Positions 18,254 through 27,070 of a DNA stretch of 50,780 nucleotides are shown one piece after another (position 1 is the stretch's first letter; each line of letters opens with the position of its first letter). This stretch comes from Bog-532 sp036495425 (GTDB lineage Bacteria; Actinomycetota; Actinomycetes; Streptosporangiales; Streptosporangiaceae), in assembly GCA_036495425.1 (NCBI GenBank), contig DASXMW010000216.1, positions 1 through 50,780 on the forward strand, in the 5' to 3' direction. A model generated the notes under the pieces. The model had not been told where the DNA came from, searched no databases, and saw only the letters and a program-made list of their open reading frames with translations. Both the position numbers and the translations under genes were made by a program.

Positions 18254-21200
18254 GCGTCCTCCCCTTCGCTGATCACCGTCACCGGGACGGCCGCGCTGTA
18301 CCGGACCCGGCCGAAGTACATCACCTTGACCATCACCCACCACTGGCTACCGGGCCGGGCGGTGGCTGGGACCCGGCCGCGGAACCGGACCGGCACCCGC
18401 TCGCCGGGCCCGGCCGTGACCCCCTGGGTCCACGGGCCGAGCAGCTCCCAGCTGCCGAAGGGCGACACCAGCTGGGCTTCGGCCCGCAGCGGGGAAGCCA
18501 GCTGATTGGTCAGCTCCGCCACCAGCTCGGCGTCCGCGCCCGGGGCCAGCCGCAGCGCCGGGGTCAGCACGGCCAGCCCCAGCTCGGCGGCGATGGCGTC
18601 GGTGCTGGCCTGCACGGCCGGCAGCACGTCCTCCAGCGGCTGGTACAGATCGGGTTCGCCCGGGCCCCCGGCCTGCACGAACGCCGCGTCCTCGATGACC
18701 TGCCCCAGATCGTCGGAGATCTGGGCCGCGACCACGTAGCGCCCGGGCGCGCAGCCGGGCCGGGCCCGCACCCGCACGTCCCAGTCCCGGTAGCCGCGGG
18801 CGGGCAGGTCGTACGAGGCCGCCTCCGCCCCGGGCTCGCCGAAGTCCGCGACCAGCTCGGGCGGCACCAGCAGGCGCAGGGTGCCGGAGGCGGCCTGGGT
18901 GCCGCAGGCCACGGTGACCCGCAGCCGGGCCTCGGACCCGCCGCCGGAGCCGTCGCCGGGCAGGCCGCTCAGCCGGGGGGAGAGGTGCACCGCGACCGGC
19001 AGGTTGCCCGCCGGAGCCGGGCCCTTGCCGTGCAGCCAGTACCGGGAGTACACCGGCTGGGCCGGTTCCAGCAGCCCGGCCAGTGTGCCATCCGGCACCG
19101 AGGCCTGGGCCAGCAGGTTGGTCGTGCCCTGGGGGACCGGCGGCTCGCCCTGCAGCCCGGCCGCGGGCGGCACCACCGGCCACACCGCCGCGGTGACCGT
19201 GCCGAACGGCGGCAGGTCGACCAGGGCCTCCTCGTCCTCGACGACCAGGGCGGCGCCGTCGGCCTCTTCCAGCAGGTCGGTCAGGCGCGCGGCGGCGATG
19301 CCGCCCCGCAGGCGAACCCGGGCCCGGGTCGGCCGGCCTTCGGTCTCCCGCAGCCGTACGGTCAGCCCGTCGGCGGCGGCCGGCAGTCCCGGCCGGCCCT
19401 GGGCCAGCGGGTTGCCGCGTGGCTTGAGCGCGCTGAGCTGCACGGCCGGGTGGTCCACCTCGACCAGGCTCACCCCCGGGGCCAGCACGGCCGCAGGCCC
19501 GCCGCCCGCACAGGTGACCAGCTCGTGGTTGTAGGCCGCTCCGGCCGGGCCGAGCCCAGCCTCCCGCCAGTCTCCGGGCCCGCTGACCAGCGCGTACTCG
19601 AACGTGTGGCTCCAGTGCTGCCAGGCGAAGCTGCCCCCGCCTGGGGCTTCCTGCCGGTCGCCGTCGATCCACACCCCGGCCGGCCACGAGCTGCAGGCCC
19701 GCATCAGGGTCAGGGTCAGCGTGCCGTCCGGGCCGACCGCCCCGCTGGGCGTGCCCCGGTTGAGCAGGGCCACCGACCGGCTGGCCAGGGCCGGCTCGGC
19801 GGCCGGCCCGTCGATCGCACTGTCGGCCAGATCGGCCGCGGGCACTTCGACCACGCTGTCGCCCAGGTCCTCGATCAGCCCGGCGATCGCCCGGTCCAGC
19901 GGGTCGTCGCCGGTGCTGGCTCCGGCGACGACCAGGACCGGCAGGTCGGCGGGTCCGCGCAGGTCAGCGCTGGGCTGCTGGGCTTCGGCCCGGGTCCGGG
20001 CGCCCGGCAGCCACAGCCGGGCCGGCCCGCCCGCCTCCACCCGCCCGGCCAGCTCCTTGGCGTACCCGTTGCCCGCCGCGGCCAGCGCGGCGGCGGTGAA
20101 GCTGTTGCGGTCCGGCCCGCCCAGCGCGATCCGCACGTCGGGCAGGTTGGAATCGGCGTCCACGGCCCCGTACCGCGGCCCGTCCGCCCGCGAGCAGGTG
20201 GCGGTGACCCCCGCCGCGGCCAGCGCCGCCACCAGGGCCCGGACCTGCTCCTGGCCCGCGCGGTCCTGGCTCTGGGCCAGCCCGTCCGGCGTGATCACCT
20301 CGGCCACCCCGATGGCCCGGTCCTGCCGGGCGCCGTCCGGCCCGGTCAGCGCCACCCGCGCCGTCGACCCGACCCCGAACCAGTCGTGGGCCGGGTTGTC
20401 CAGCGTCCACGAGTGCTCGGCCGTGTCCACGTCCGGGTGCCCGAACGGCCGCCCGATCACCGCCGTCGCCGTCTCGTACACCGGCAGCCCGCCCGGCACG
20501 TCGGCCGGGAACCGCACCCGCAGCATCCGGTCCGGCCCGATCGGCCCGTCCACGTGGGTGCGGAACTCCACCCGCCCCTCGCCGTCCCACAAGATGGTCT
20601 CCTGCACCACGGCCAGCCCGTCCAGCTCGAAGTCGGCCACCAGCCGCGATCCCAGCGGGCACCGCTGCGCCCGCACCCGGGCCGGGCTGGTCGCCGAGCT
20701 GATCCCGGTGCCCTTGGGGGACAGGTGCCAGGGCCCCTCACCCCACTTGGGATGGGCCGGGTACTCGTCGGCCAGCCGCACCTCGTTCCCGGGCCCCCGC
20801 AGCACCTCGGTCCCGGTCGCTTTGTCGACAATGCTGCCCAGCGCCCCGCCCCGGGCCGGGTCCGCGGTAACCCGGTACCGCTCGTTCTCGACAACCATCC
20901 CAGCCACGTCACCCCACTCACCAGCCCCACCACCCGCACCAGGCACGGCGCGGTAAGCGCGGTAGCCGAGCGCGGGGACGTCGGTGGCGCGGAAGGCCAC
21001 GGTCAGCTCGGCCAGCGACCCGTCCTGGTGCCGCCGGACCCCGGCGGCCAGGAACGGCACCGGCGCCCCGGACTGGTCGCGCAGGCTGACCTGGCCGGTA
21101 CCGGGCTCGGCAAAGGCCAGCGTGGCCCGGGCCAGTCCCGACCTCGGCCACGACAGCGTGTTGAACACCGACAGCGTCGTCTCCGCGTCGACGCTGTCGG

Positions 21201-22791
21201 TGTCCATGGGACCGGCCAGCGGCGAAGCCGGGCCGGAGGCGCCGGCCAGGTGGCGGATCGCGGCCCGGCGGGCCGCGGCCCCGCGCTCCCAGGCCTCCCG
21301 CCAGCCCGCGACCAGGTCCAGGTACACCTGGTCGCCCTCGGTGCCGGTGATCGCGTCGTGGTGGGCGCCGTAGGCCAGCTGACGCCAGGCCTTGTCCAGC
21401 GACTCGGCTGGGTAGGGCGCGCCCGCCAGCCAGGCCAGCGTGGCCAGCCGCTCGCCGTCCAGCAGTGCCACCTCGGCCGCCCGCTGAGCCTGCTTGGTGT
21501 CGATGTAGGACACGTCCTTGCCGGTGTACAGCGGGTTCATGTCCCGGGTCTGCGGGGTGATCCAGGTGCTGCCGCCCTGGGCTTCGTCCCGGACCGCGGC
21601 GAAGAAGTCGGCCGGCACCGCGGTCACGAATCGCGGCCACACGTAGCGGGTGCTCCAGTCACGGTGGATCTCGGTCACCCAGTGCGGCGGGATGACGTGG
21701 TCCGAGCCCACCGGGAGCAGCACGTTGCGGGTGGCCGCCACCGCGGCCAGCGACCGGAACTGGTTCAGCGCCTCGGCCTCGGCCGCGCCCAGGTCGGGCA
21801 GCCCGTGGATGGACCAGCCCGCGCCGTAGTGGTTGGCCATGTAGGCGGTGAGCAGGCCGGTGCCGTCGGGTGACATCCACTCGAACTCGCTGGCGAATTG
21901 CATCCGCGGGTTGCCGCCCTCGACGCCCGACGGCCCCCACTGGTGGAACGGCCCCCGGGCCCACGCCGACGAGCTCAGCCCGGCCGCCGCCATCAGCCCT
22001 GGGAATCCGGGGTCGTGCCCGAACGCGTCCAGCATCCACGCCGACCGCGGGTCGGCCCCGAGCACGTCCCGCTGGAACCCCATCCCGTACACGGCGTTGC
22101 GCACCGTGGATTCGGCCCCGGTCAGGTTGGTGTTCGGCTCGTTGTAGGTCCCGCCGACGATCTCGATCCGGCCCTCGGCGATGAACCGGCGCACGTCGGC
22201 CCGGTCCTCCGGGTAGGCGTCGAAGTGCGGCTTGAGGTAGTCCAGTTCGGCCAGCACGAACTTGTAGTCGTGGTCGCTGCGGGCCTTCTCCAGATGCAGC
22301 CGGACCAGCTCGAAGGCGGTCCGGACGTCCGGCAGCGACCCGTCCTGGTCCGGCAGCAGCAGCCGCGACTCGGTGAACTGGCCCTGGGTGCCCCACCACA
22401 CCGGGTCGTAGTGGAAGTGGCTGACCATCCACATGGTCCAGCCCGGCTCCGCCGCCGTCACCTGCGCCCGCAGCTCGGTCCGCTGCGGCGCCCCGCCGCC
22501 CTGGGCTCCAGGCCCCGGCGCCGCCTCGGCCACCACCGTGGCCGGCCGCGCCACCCCCGGCTGATAGGGCGCGGCGACCTCCACCGCCACCTCGGCCACC
22601 ACCGTCTCACCCGGCGGCCCGGCCACCACACGCGACGGCGCCGGGGTGGTCACCCCGGCGCCGTCCACGCGAACGCTCACGTCTCTTCCCGCGTCAGCAG
22701 CATCACCGGCCAGGCTGACCCGGACGACCTGCAACGGCCGGCGCGCACTACCAGTGAACAGTTCCGTTGAGGTGACGCCGGTGATCCGCAT
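18250..22791 (-). CDS. GH38 alpha-mannosidase, large, with C-terminal NEW3 domain
   Basis: A 1,513-residue glycoside hydrolase expected to cleave terminal alpha-mannosides. It is much longer than usual GH38 enzymes (about 850-1,050). No signal peptide is seen, so it is probably cytoplasmic. After a ~110-residue N-terminal part, the catalytic domain has SHFHYDPVWW (metal ligands, residue ~127), LDAFGHDPG with the nucleophile Asp (~254) and HHDAITGT (~477). A beta-rich GH38 C-terminal region follows, and a NEW3-like domain closes the protein. ATG 22791 directly abuts GAGGAG, an unusual spacing, so a start slightly further downstream is possible. It is divergent from a winged-helix regulator and translationally coupled to an SDR gene. 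Confidence 0.9.
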   Translation of the reverse strand: MRITGVTSTELFTGSARRPLQVVRVSLAGDAADAGRDVSVRVDGAGVTTPAPSRVVAGPPGETVVAEVAVEVAAPYQPGVARPATVVAEAAPGPGAQGGGAPQRTELRAQVTAAEPGWTMWMVSHFHYDPVWWGTQGQFTESRLLLPDQDGSLPDVRTAFELVRLHLEKARSDHDYKFVLAELDYLKPHFDAYPEDRADVRRFIAEGRIEIVGGTYNEPNTNLTGAESTVRNAVYGMGFQRDVLGADPRSAWMLDAFGHDPGFPGLMAAAGLSSSAWARGPFHQWGPSGVEGGNPRMQFASEFEWMSPDGTGLLTAYMANHYGAGWSIHGLPDLGAAEAEALNQFRSLAAVAATRNVLLPVGSDHVIPPHWVTEIHRDWSTRYVWPRFVTAVPADFFAAVRDEAQGGSTWITPQTRDMNPLYTGKDVSYIDTKQAQRAAEVALLDGERLATLAWLAGAPYPAESLDKAWRQLAYGAHHDAITGTEGDQVYLDLVAGWREAWERGAAARRAAIRHLAGASGPASPLAGPMDTDSVDAETTLSVFNTLSWPRSGLARATLAFAEPGTGQVSLRDQSGAPVPFLAAGVRRHQDGSLAELTVAFRATDVPALGYRAYRAVPGAGGGAGEWGDVAGMVVENERYRVTADPARGGALGSIVDKATGTEVLRGPGNEVRLADEYPAHPKWGEGPWHLSPKGTGISSATSPARVRAQRCPLGSRLVADFELDGLAVVQETILWDGEGRVEFRTHVDGPIGPDRMLRVRFPADVPGGLPVYETATAVIGRPFGHPDVDTAEHSWTLDNPAHDWFGVGSTARVALTGPDGARQDRAIGVAEVITPDGLAQSQDRAGQEQVRALVAALAAAGVTATCSRADGPRYGAVDADSNLPDVRIALGGPDRNSFTAAALAAAGNGYAKELAGRVEAGGPARLWLPGARTRAEAQQPSADLRGPADLPVLVVAGASTGDDPLDRAIAGLIEDLGDSVVEVPAADLADSAIDGPAAEPALASRSVALLNRGTPSGAVGPDGTLTLTLMRACSSWPAGVWIDGDRQEAPGGGSFAWQHWSHTFEYALVSGPGDWREAGLGPAGAAYNHELVTCAGGGPAAVLAPGVSLVEVDHPAVQLSALKPRGNPLAQGRPGLPAAADGLTVRLRETEGRPTRARVRLRGGIAAARLTDLLEEADGAALVVEDEEALVDLPPFGTVTAAVWPVVPPAAGLQGEPPVPQGTTNLLAQASVPDGTLAGLLEPAQPVYSRYWLHGKGPAPAGNLPVAVHLSPRLSGLPGDGSGGGSEARLRVTVACGTQAASGTLRLLVPPELVADFGEPGAEAASYDLPARGYRDWDVRVRARPGCAPGRYVVAAQISDDLGQVIEDAAFVQAGGPGEPDLYQPLEDVLPAVQASTDAIAAELGLAVLTPALRLAPGADAELVAELTNQLASPLRAEAQLVSPFGSWELLGPWTQGVTAGPGERVPVRFRGRVPATARPGSQWWVMVKVMYFGRVRYSAAVPVTVISEGEDA

Positions 22792-22851
22792 CTCCTCATC
22801 GTCCCACCCGCGCCCGTCCCCAAACCGCCCTGGGCTCGGGGAACCAGCCTT

Positions 22852-22911
22852 CGAAAGAAATGTTTCCATGAGGTTGTGGAAAGACGTCTTTCGAGAGTAA
22901 CGTTTCGAAAC
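22852..22911. promoter_or_regulatory. Three palindromic operators between mannosidase and regulator genes
   Basis: O1 is CGAAA-GAAATG-TTTCC (22852-22867, imperfect), O2 is the perfect 14-bp palindrome GAAAGACGTCTTTC (22879-22892), and O3 is the perfect GTTTCGAAAC (22902-22911), which abuts the regulator's ATG. O1 and O2 share the GAAA-N6-TTTC form and their centres are 26 bp apart; together they build a larger inverted repeat of 42 bp. O3 overlaps a possible -10 box (TAACGT, 22898-22903). The layout suggests that the divergent regulator controls both directions. Confidence 0.75.
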
Positions 22912-23679
22912 ATGAGTTCCGAAGAGAAGCCGGCCGCCGGCGCAGCGGGTACGCGGGCTGACGCCAGCCCCGCGCGCGGGAAGGCACGCGAGCCCGGCGG
23001 GTCCCGTGGGGCCGGGGAGCCGGGCGGGGCGGGGGAGCGTCGCACGCTGCCGGAGCCGAGCGAGCGGCGGAAGCGGCAATACCGGGTCAATGATCCGGCG
23101 GTGATGCGGGCGCTGGCGCACCCGTTGCGGTGGGCGTTGCTGGAGGCGCTGACGCACGCGGGCACGCTGACCGCCACCCAGGCGGGCGACATGCTGGGGG
23201 AGACTCCGGCCAACTGCGCCTTTCACCTCAGGACGCTGGCCCGGTACGGGCTGGTCGAGGAGGCGGGCGGAGGTAAAGGCCGGGAGCGCCCGTGGCGCCG
23301 GACCTCTCCCGGCTTCACCATGGAGCTGGCCAGCGAGGACCCGCAGACGGCCGCCGCCGCCGGAGCGCTGAACGACTTCTGGGTCAACGCGACCATGGAC
23401 CGGGCCCGGGCGGCCATGCTGAGCCTGCCGGGCTGGCCGGCCGAATGGCAAAAGGTGATGGGCTCCTCGCAGAGTCTTCGCTACGTGACCCTGGCCGAAG
23501 CCGAGGAACTGCAAGCCGAACTGCTGGCCGTGGTAGACCGCTTCGGCGAGCGGAACGACGACCCGTCCACCCGCCCCCCGGACGCGCTGCCGGTGGAGTA
23601 CCTGCTCCTGGCCTACCCGCTACGCGATCTGCTCGGCAAGCTCACTCCGCCACCCGACCCATCCGATTCATCCGACTGA
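22912..23679 (+). CDS. ArsR-like winged-helix regulator
   Basis: A 255-residue regulator. Residues 1-50 are charged and low complexity. A winged helix follows (ALAHPLRWALLEALTHAG; recognition region LTATQAGDMLGETPANCAFHLRTL), then an effector region rich in helices. No clear ArsR metal-site cysteines are seen; this resembles actinobacterial 'helix-turn-helix domain' proteins of the ArsR fold. The perfect palindrome GTTTCGAAAC ends at the base before its ATG, so autoregulation is likely. The divergent alpha-mannosidase operon is its probable target. Confidence 0.9.
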   Translation: MSSEEKPAAGAAGTRADASPARGKAREPGGSRGAGEPGGAGERRTLPEPSERRKRQYRVNDPAVMRALAHPLRWALLEALTHAGTLTATQAGDMLGETPANCAFHLRTLARYGLVEEAGGGKGRERPWRRTSPGFTMELASEDPQTAAAAGALNDFWVNATMDRARAAMLSLPGWPAEWQKVMGSSQSLRYVTLAEAEELQAELLAVVDRFGERNDDPSTRPPDALPVEYLLLAYPLRDLLGKLTPPPDPSDSSD

Positions 23680-23705
23680 GCCGCTGCTACCGAAAGGAGC
23701 ATGTC

Positions 23706-23939
23706 ATGCATCCGGATTACGCCCGTGGCTACTACAGCCTGAGCCGCCCGCCCACCGTCACCGAACTGCGGCGGCAGGAACACGCGGCCGGGATCCGCGC
23801 TGACCGGCTGAACCGGAAGCACGGATCCCGGCGATGGAAGCTGAGCTGGACGATGCTGTCGCCGCGCGACGTGGCCGCCGGCTCGCGTCAGGGCCGGTCG
23901 ACCTGGGCCATCATCATCTCCGCCAGCCGGCCAAGCTGA
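23706..23939 (+). CDS. Small basic hypothetical protein (77 aa)
   Basis: ATG 23706 has AAAGGAG about 7 nt upstream and lies 26 bp after the regulator's stop, so it is likely in the same transcript. It begins MHPDYARGYYSLSRPPTV and is basic and Arg-rich, with G/C at nearly every third codon position. No family was recognised with certainty. Its last 26 bp overlap the end of the convergent MFS gene, so the true C-terminus is uncertain. Confidence 0.55.
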   Translation: MHPDYARGYYSLSRPPTVTELRRQEHAAGIRADRLNRKHGSRRWKLSWTMLSPRDVAAGSRQGRSTWAIIISASRPS

Positions 23940-25395
23940 GCCGCGGCCGCCGGGCCACCCCGGTCAGCGCGACCAGGGCCCCGAGCACGGAGACCCCGGT
24001 GATCACGGCCAGGGCTGGCCGGTAGGCGCCCAGCGTGGCCTGGGTGCTGGTCACCTGGCTGGCCCCGCCCGCGTCGATCACCGCGGTCACCACGGCCAGG
24101 ACCACGGCCCCGCCGACCTGGAACGAGGTCTGGAACAAGCTGGCGGCCAGGCCCTGCTCCTGGTCGGCCACCCCGCTGGTCGCGGCCAGGCTGAGCGCCG
24201 AGAAGCCCAGCCCGAATGCGATCCCCACCCCGATCACCGCGGGCAGGATGACGCCCAGGTAGTCGGTCTGGGTCCCGACCCGCAGGAACGAGACGTAGCC
24301 GGCGACCAGGCAGGCGAACGCGATCAGCGTGATCGGCCCCGGGCCGAACCTGCTGATGACCTGGCCCATCCGGGTGGACAGCACGGCCACCACCACCCCG
24401 GCGGGCAGGAAGGCCAGCGCGGTCGACATGGCCGACCAGCCCATCAGGCTCTGCAGGTACTGGGTGAGCAGGAACTGGAAGGCGATATACGAGCCGAACA
24501 GGGTCAGCGCGCCCAGGTTGGCCCGGGTCAGCGCGCCGGACCGGAAGATGCCCAGCCGGACCAGCGGGTCGTGGCTGCGGTGCTCGATCAGCACGAACCC
24601 GGCCAGCAGCACGGCCACCACCGCGAACGAGCCGATGGTCCGGGCCGAGGCCCAGCCCGCCGCCTGCGCACTGACCACGGTGTAGACCAGCAGCAGCATG
24701 GCCGCGGTCACGGCCAGGCCACCGGGCACGTCGAACCGCCGGCCCTCGCGGCCGCCCTCGTGGCCGCGGGGGATCAGCGGGATCGCGGCCAGCAGGATGA
24801 GCAGGGCGATCGGCGCGGGCAGCAGCAGCGTCCACCGCCAGCTCACCTCGGTGAGCACGCCGGACAGCACCAGGCCCAGGGAGAAGCCGCTGGCCCCGAA
24901 GGCCGAGTAGATGCTGATGGCCCGGTTCCGCATCGGGCCCTCCGGGAACGTCGTGGTGAGCAAGGACAGGCCGGCCGGGGCGGTGACCGCGGCCGCCATG
25001 CCCTTGACGAACCGGGCCGCGATCAGCAGGCCCGCCCCGCTGACCAGCCCGCCCAGCACGGAGGCGGCCGCGAACAGGCCCAGCGCGACCAGGAACACCC
25101 GGCGGCGGCCGAGCAGGTCGGCGGCCCGGCCCCCGAGCAGCAGCAGGCCGCCGTAACCGAGCACGTACGCGCTCACGATCCACTGCAGCGATGAGGTGTT
25201 CAGGTGCAGGTCGGTCCGGATGACCGGGAGCGCGACACCGATCATCGACACGTCCAGCGCGTCCAGGAACAAGGCCCCGCACAGCACGAACAGGATGGCC
25301 CACAGCCGCGGGCTCCACGGTTGCCCGGCGGGCCGGGCGGGAGGATGGGGAGGAGCGGCAAGCGCCGGCGCGGGCGCCGAAGGGGATGTCTCCAT
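23914..25395 (-). CDS. DHA2-family MFS exporter (14 TM)
   Basis: A 493-residue drug-type exporter. It shows LDALDVSMIGVALPVI in the first segment, the loop signature GGRAADLLGRRRVF, the helix-5 motif ASGFSLGLVLSGVL and about 14 hydrophobic segments. ATG 25395 was chosen because the longer frame to 25419 would run into the palindromic operator. It is divergent from a MarR gene 87 bp away, so control by that protein is expected. It differs clearly from the other pump at 15.5 kb, so the two probably have different substrates. Confidence 0.92.
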   Translation of the reverse strand: METSPSAPAPALAAPPHPPARPAGQPWSPRLWAILFVLCGALFLDALDVSMIGVALPVIRTDLHLNTSSLQWIVSAYVLGYGGLLLLGGRAADLLGRRRVFLVALGLFAAASVLGGLVSGAGLLIAARFVKGMAAAVTAPAGLSLLTTTFPEGPMRNRAISIYSAFGASGFSLGLVLSGVLTEVSWRWTLLLPAPIALLILLAAIPLIPRGHEGGREGRRFDVPGGLAVTAAMLLLVYTVVSAQAAGWASARTIGSFAVVAVLLAGFVLIEHRSHDPLVRLGIFRSGALTRANLGALTLFGSYIAFQFLLTQYLQSLMGWSAMSTALAFLPAGVVVAVLSTRMGQVISRFGPGPITLIAFACLVAGYVSFLRVGTQTDYLGVILPAVIGVGIAFGLGFSALSLAATSGVADQEQGLAASLFQTSFQVGGAVVLAVVTAVIDAGGASQVTSTQATLGAYRPALAVITGVSVLGALVALTGVARRPRLSLAGWRR

Positions 25396-25408
25396 GGCCG
25401 CCACAATA

Positions 25409-25452
25409 TGCATGTACATGCACTAGATGCAAGCGCAATTAATGTGCTTGCA
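25409..25452. promoter_or_regulatory. Palindromic operators between MFS and MarR genes
   Basis: TGCATGTACATGCA (25409-25422) is a perfect 14-bp palindrome 13 bp upstream of the pump ATG. TGCAAGC (25428-25434) and GCTTGCA (25446-25452) form a second inverted repeat with an 11-bp spacer. Both use TGCA/CATG-like half sites in an AT-rich spacer. TATGCT at 25471-25476 is a likely -10 box for marR, 6 nt before its GTG. MarR binding to one or both palindromes is the natural reading. Confidence 0.75.
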
Positions 25453-25482
25453 AATTATGTGCGGCACAGTTATGCTGCCCCC

Positions 25483-26001
25483 GTGAGCGTTAGCGACTCC
25501 GGCCCCGGGCCGGAGCAGATGGTGAGCGTCTGGCGGGCCATCGCCGCCAGCCACGCCGCCGTGTGCTCGGCGCTCGAGCGCGAGCTGGGGGAGCGGCACG
25601 GCCTCGGGGTCAGCGACTTCGAGGTGCTGGAGCGGCTGGCCGAGAGCACGGACCACCAGTACCGCGCCCAGGAGCTCGCCGACGCGGTGCACCTGAGCCA
25701 GAGCGCGCTGTCCCGGCTGATCAGCCGGCTGGAAAAGACCGGGCTGGTCGAGCGCTGCCTGTGCGGCGAGGACCGGCGCGGCATCTACGTGACGCTGACC
25801 GAGGCGGGCCGCCAGCGGCACGCCGAGGCGGCCCCCACGCACCGCGACGTGATCATCGGCGTGCTGGGCGGCCAGCCCAACGTCCGGTGCGCCATGACCG
25901 GGGACGCCACCGGCTGGCACGCGCCCGGCCCCAGCGAACTGGACGGCGACCAGGCCGGCCGGGACATCACCGTCCTGGCCCACGTCGTGGCCGACCGCTA
26001 A
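25483..26001 (+). CDS. MarR-family regulator
   Basis: A 172-residue regulator with a MarR winged helix (AQELADAVHLSQSALSRLISRLEKTG, shown by its parts; wing around CGEDRRGIYVTLTEAG). The family core ends near residue 130 with HRDVIIGVLG. The following about 40 residues (QPNVRCAMTGDATGWHAPG and onward) do not resemble the usual MarR dimerisation helix and may be a ligand-sensing tail or follow an old frameshift. GTG 25483 lies 6 nt after TATGCT, a leaderless layout. It probably represses the divergent pump. Confidence 0.88.
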   Translation: MSVSDSGPGPEQMVSVWRAIAASHAAVCSALERELGERHGLGVSDFEVLERLAESTDHQYRAQELADAVHLSQSALSRLISRLEKTGLVERCLCGEDRRGIYVTLTEAGRQRHAEAAPTHRDVIIGVLGGQPNVRCAMTGDATGWHAPGPSELDGDQAGRDITVLAHVVADR

Positions 26002-26011
26002 GGTCATCGCC

Positions 26012-27055
26012 ATGGCCGGACCACCCGCCACCCTCCGGGACGTCGCCGCCGCGGCCAAGGTCCACCCGGCCACGGCCTCCCGCGCGCTCAATCCCGAGAC
26101 CCGCATCCTGGTCAGCGAGGAGACAGCGCGGCGGGTGAGTGAGGCCGCGGCCGCGCTCGGCTACCGGCCCAACCCGGTGGCCCGCAGCCTGCGCACCCGC
26201 CGGTCCCACACGATCGGCGTGCTCATCCCCGACCTGAACAACCCGCTGTTCCCGCCGATGATCCGCGGCCTGGAGGACCGGCTGGCCACCGCGGGTTACG
26301 TGGCCCTGCTCGGCAATACCGACGGCGACACCGGACGCGAGCAGACAATCTTCGAGCAGATGCGGGCCCGGCACGTGGACGGGTTCGTGCTGGCCACCGC
26401 GCAGGCGGCCGACCCGGTGCTGGCCGAGGCGGCCAGCGCGGACCTGCCGGTGGTGCTGATGAACCGGCTCGACCCCGAGCATGACTTCTCCTCGGTCTCG
26501 GTGGACAACGAGCAGGGCATGCGGATGTCGGTCGCGCACCTGGCCGGGCTGGGGCACACCAGGATCGCGCACATCGCCGGCCCGCAGCAGATGACCACCG
26601 GCGAGGGCCGCCGCCGCGGCTACTTCGCGGGGCTGAAGGCCGCCTGCCTGGCCGCCGCCGACGACGACCTGATCGTCTCGGCGGCGGCGTTCACGGTCGA
26701 GGAGGGCACCCGCTGCTGCCGGGAACTGCTCGGCCGCGGCGCCGACTTCACCGCGGTCGCGGTGGCCAACGACATGCTGGCCGTGGGCTGCTACGCCGCG
26801 CTGGACGAGGCCGGGCTCAGCTGCCCGGAGGACCTGTCCCTGGTCGGGTTCAACGACATGCCGTTCGTGGACCGGCTGCGGCCGGCCCTGACCACGATCA
26901 GGTTCCCGCACTACCAGCTGGGGACCGAGGCCGCCCAGCTGCTGCTGGAGCGGGTGGAGGGCCACGACGCCCCGGTCAAGATCCTCTACATGGCACCCGA
27001 ACTGGTGGTCCGGGCCTCCACCGCCCCGCCGCCCAGCCGCAAGGCCGCCAGCTAG
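26012..27055 (+). CDS. LacI-family sugar-responsive repressor
   Basis: A 347-residue regulator. The N-terminal DNA-binding part is ATLRDVAAAAKVHPATASRAL with hinge RPNPVARSLRT, followed by a periplasmic-binding-protein-like domain from about residue 65 (HTIGVLIPDLNNPLF) with AVANDMLAVGCYAALDEAG and LVGFNDMPF. Its ligand is probably a sugar. TAAGGT at 25999-26004 lies 7 nt before ATG, so it may have its own leaderless promoter inside the end of marR. No sugar operon adjoins it; the targets must be elsewhere. Confidence 0.94.
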   Translation: MAGPPATLRDVAAAAKVHPATASRALNPETRILVSEETARRVSEAAAALGYRPNPVARSLRTRRSHTIGVLIPDLNNPLFPPMIRGLEDRLATAGYVALLGNTDGDTGREQTIFEQMRARHVDGFVLATAQAADPVLAEAASADLPVVLMNRLDPEHDFSSVSVDNEQGMRMSVAHLAGLGHTRIAHIAGPQQMTTGEGRRRGYFAGLKAACLAAADDDLIVSAAAFTVEEGTRCCRELLGRGADFTAVAVANDMLAVGCYAALDEAGLSCPEDLSLVGFNDMPFVDRLRPALTTIRFPHYQLGTEAAQLLLERVEGHDAPVKILYMAPELVVRASTAPPPSRKAAS

Positions 27056-27070
27056 CGAGCTGCTGCGCGG

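Noticed and set aside
18118..21873. A 1,251-codon open frame on the plus strand
   Set aside because: It is antisense to the alpha-mannosidase gene, has shadow-type Arg/Gly/Gln/His composition and no domain.
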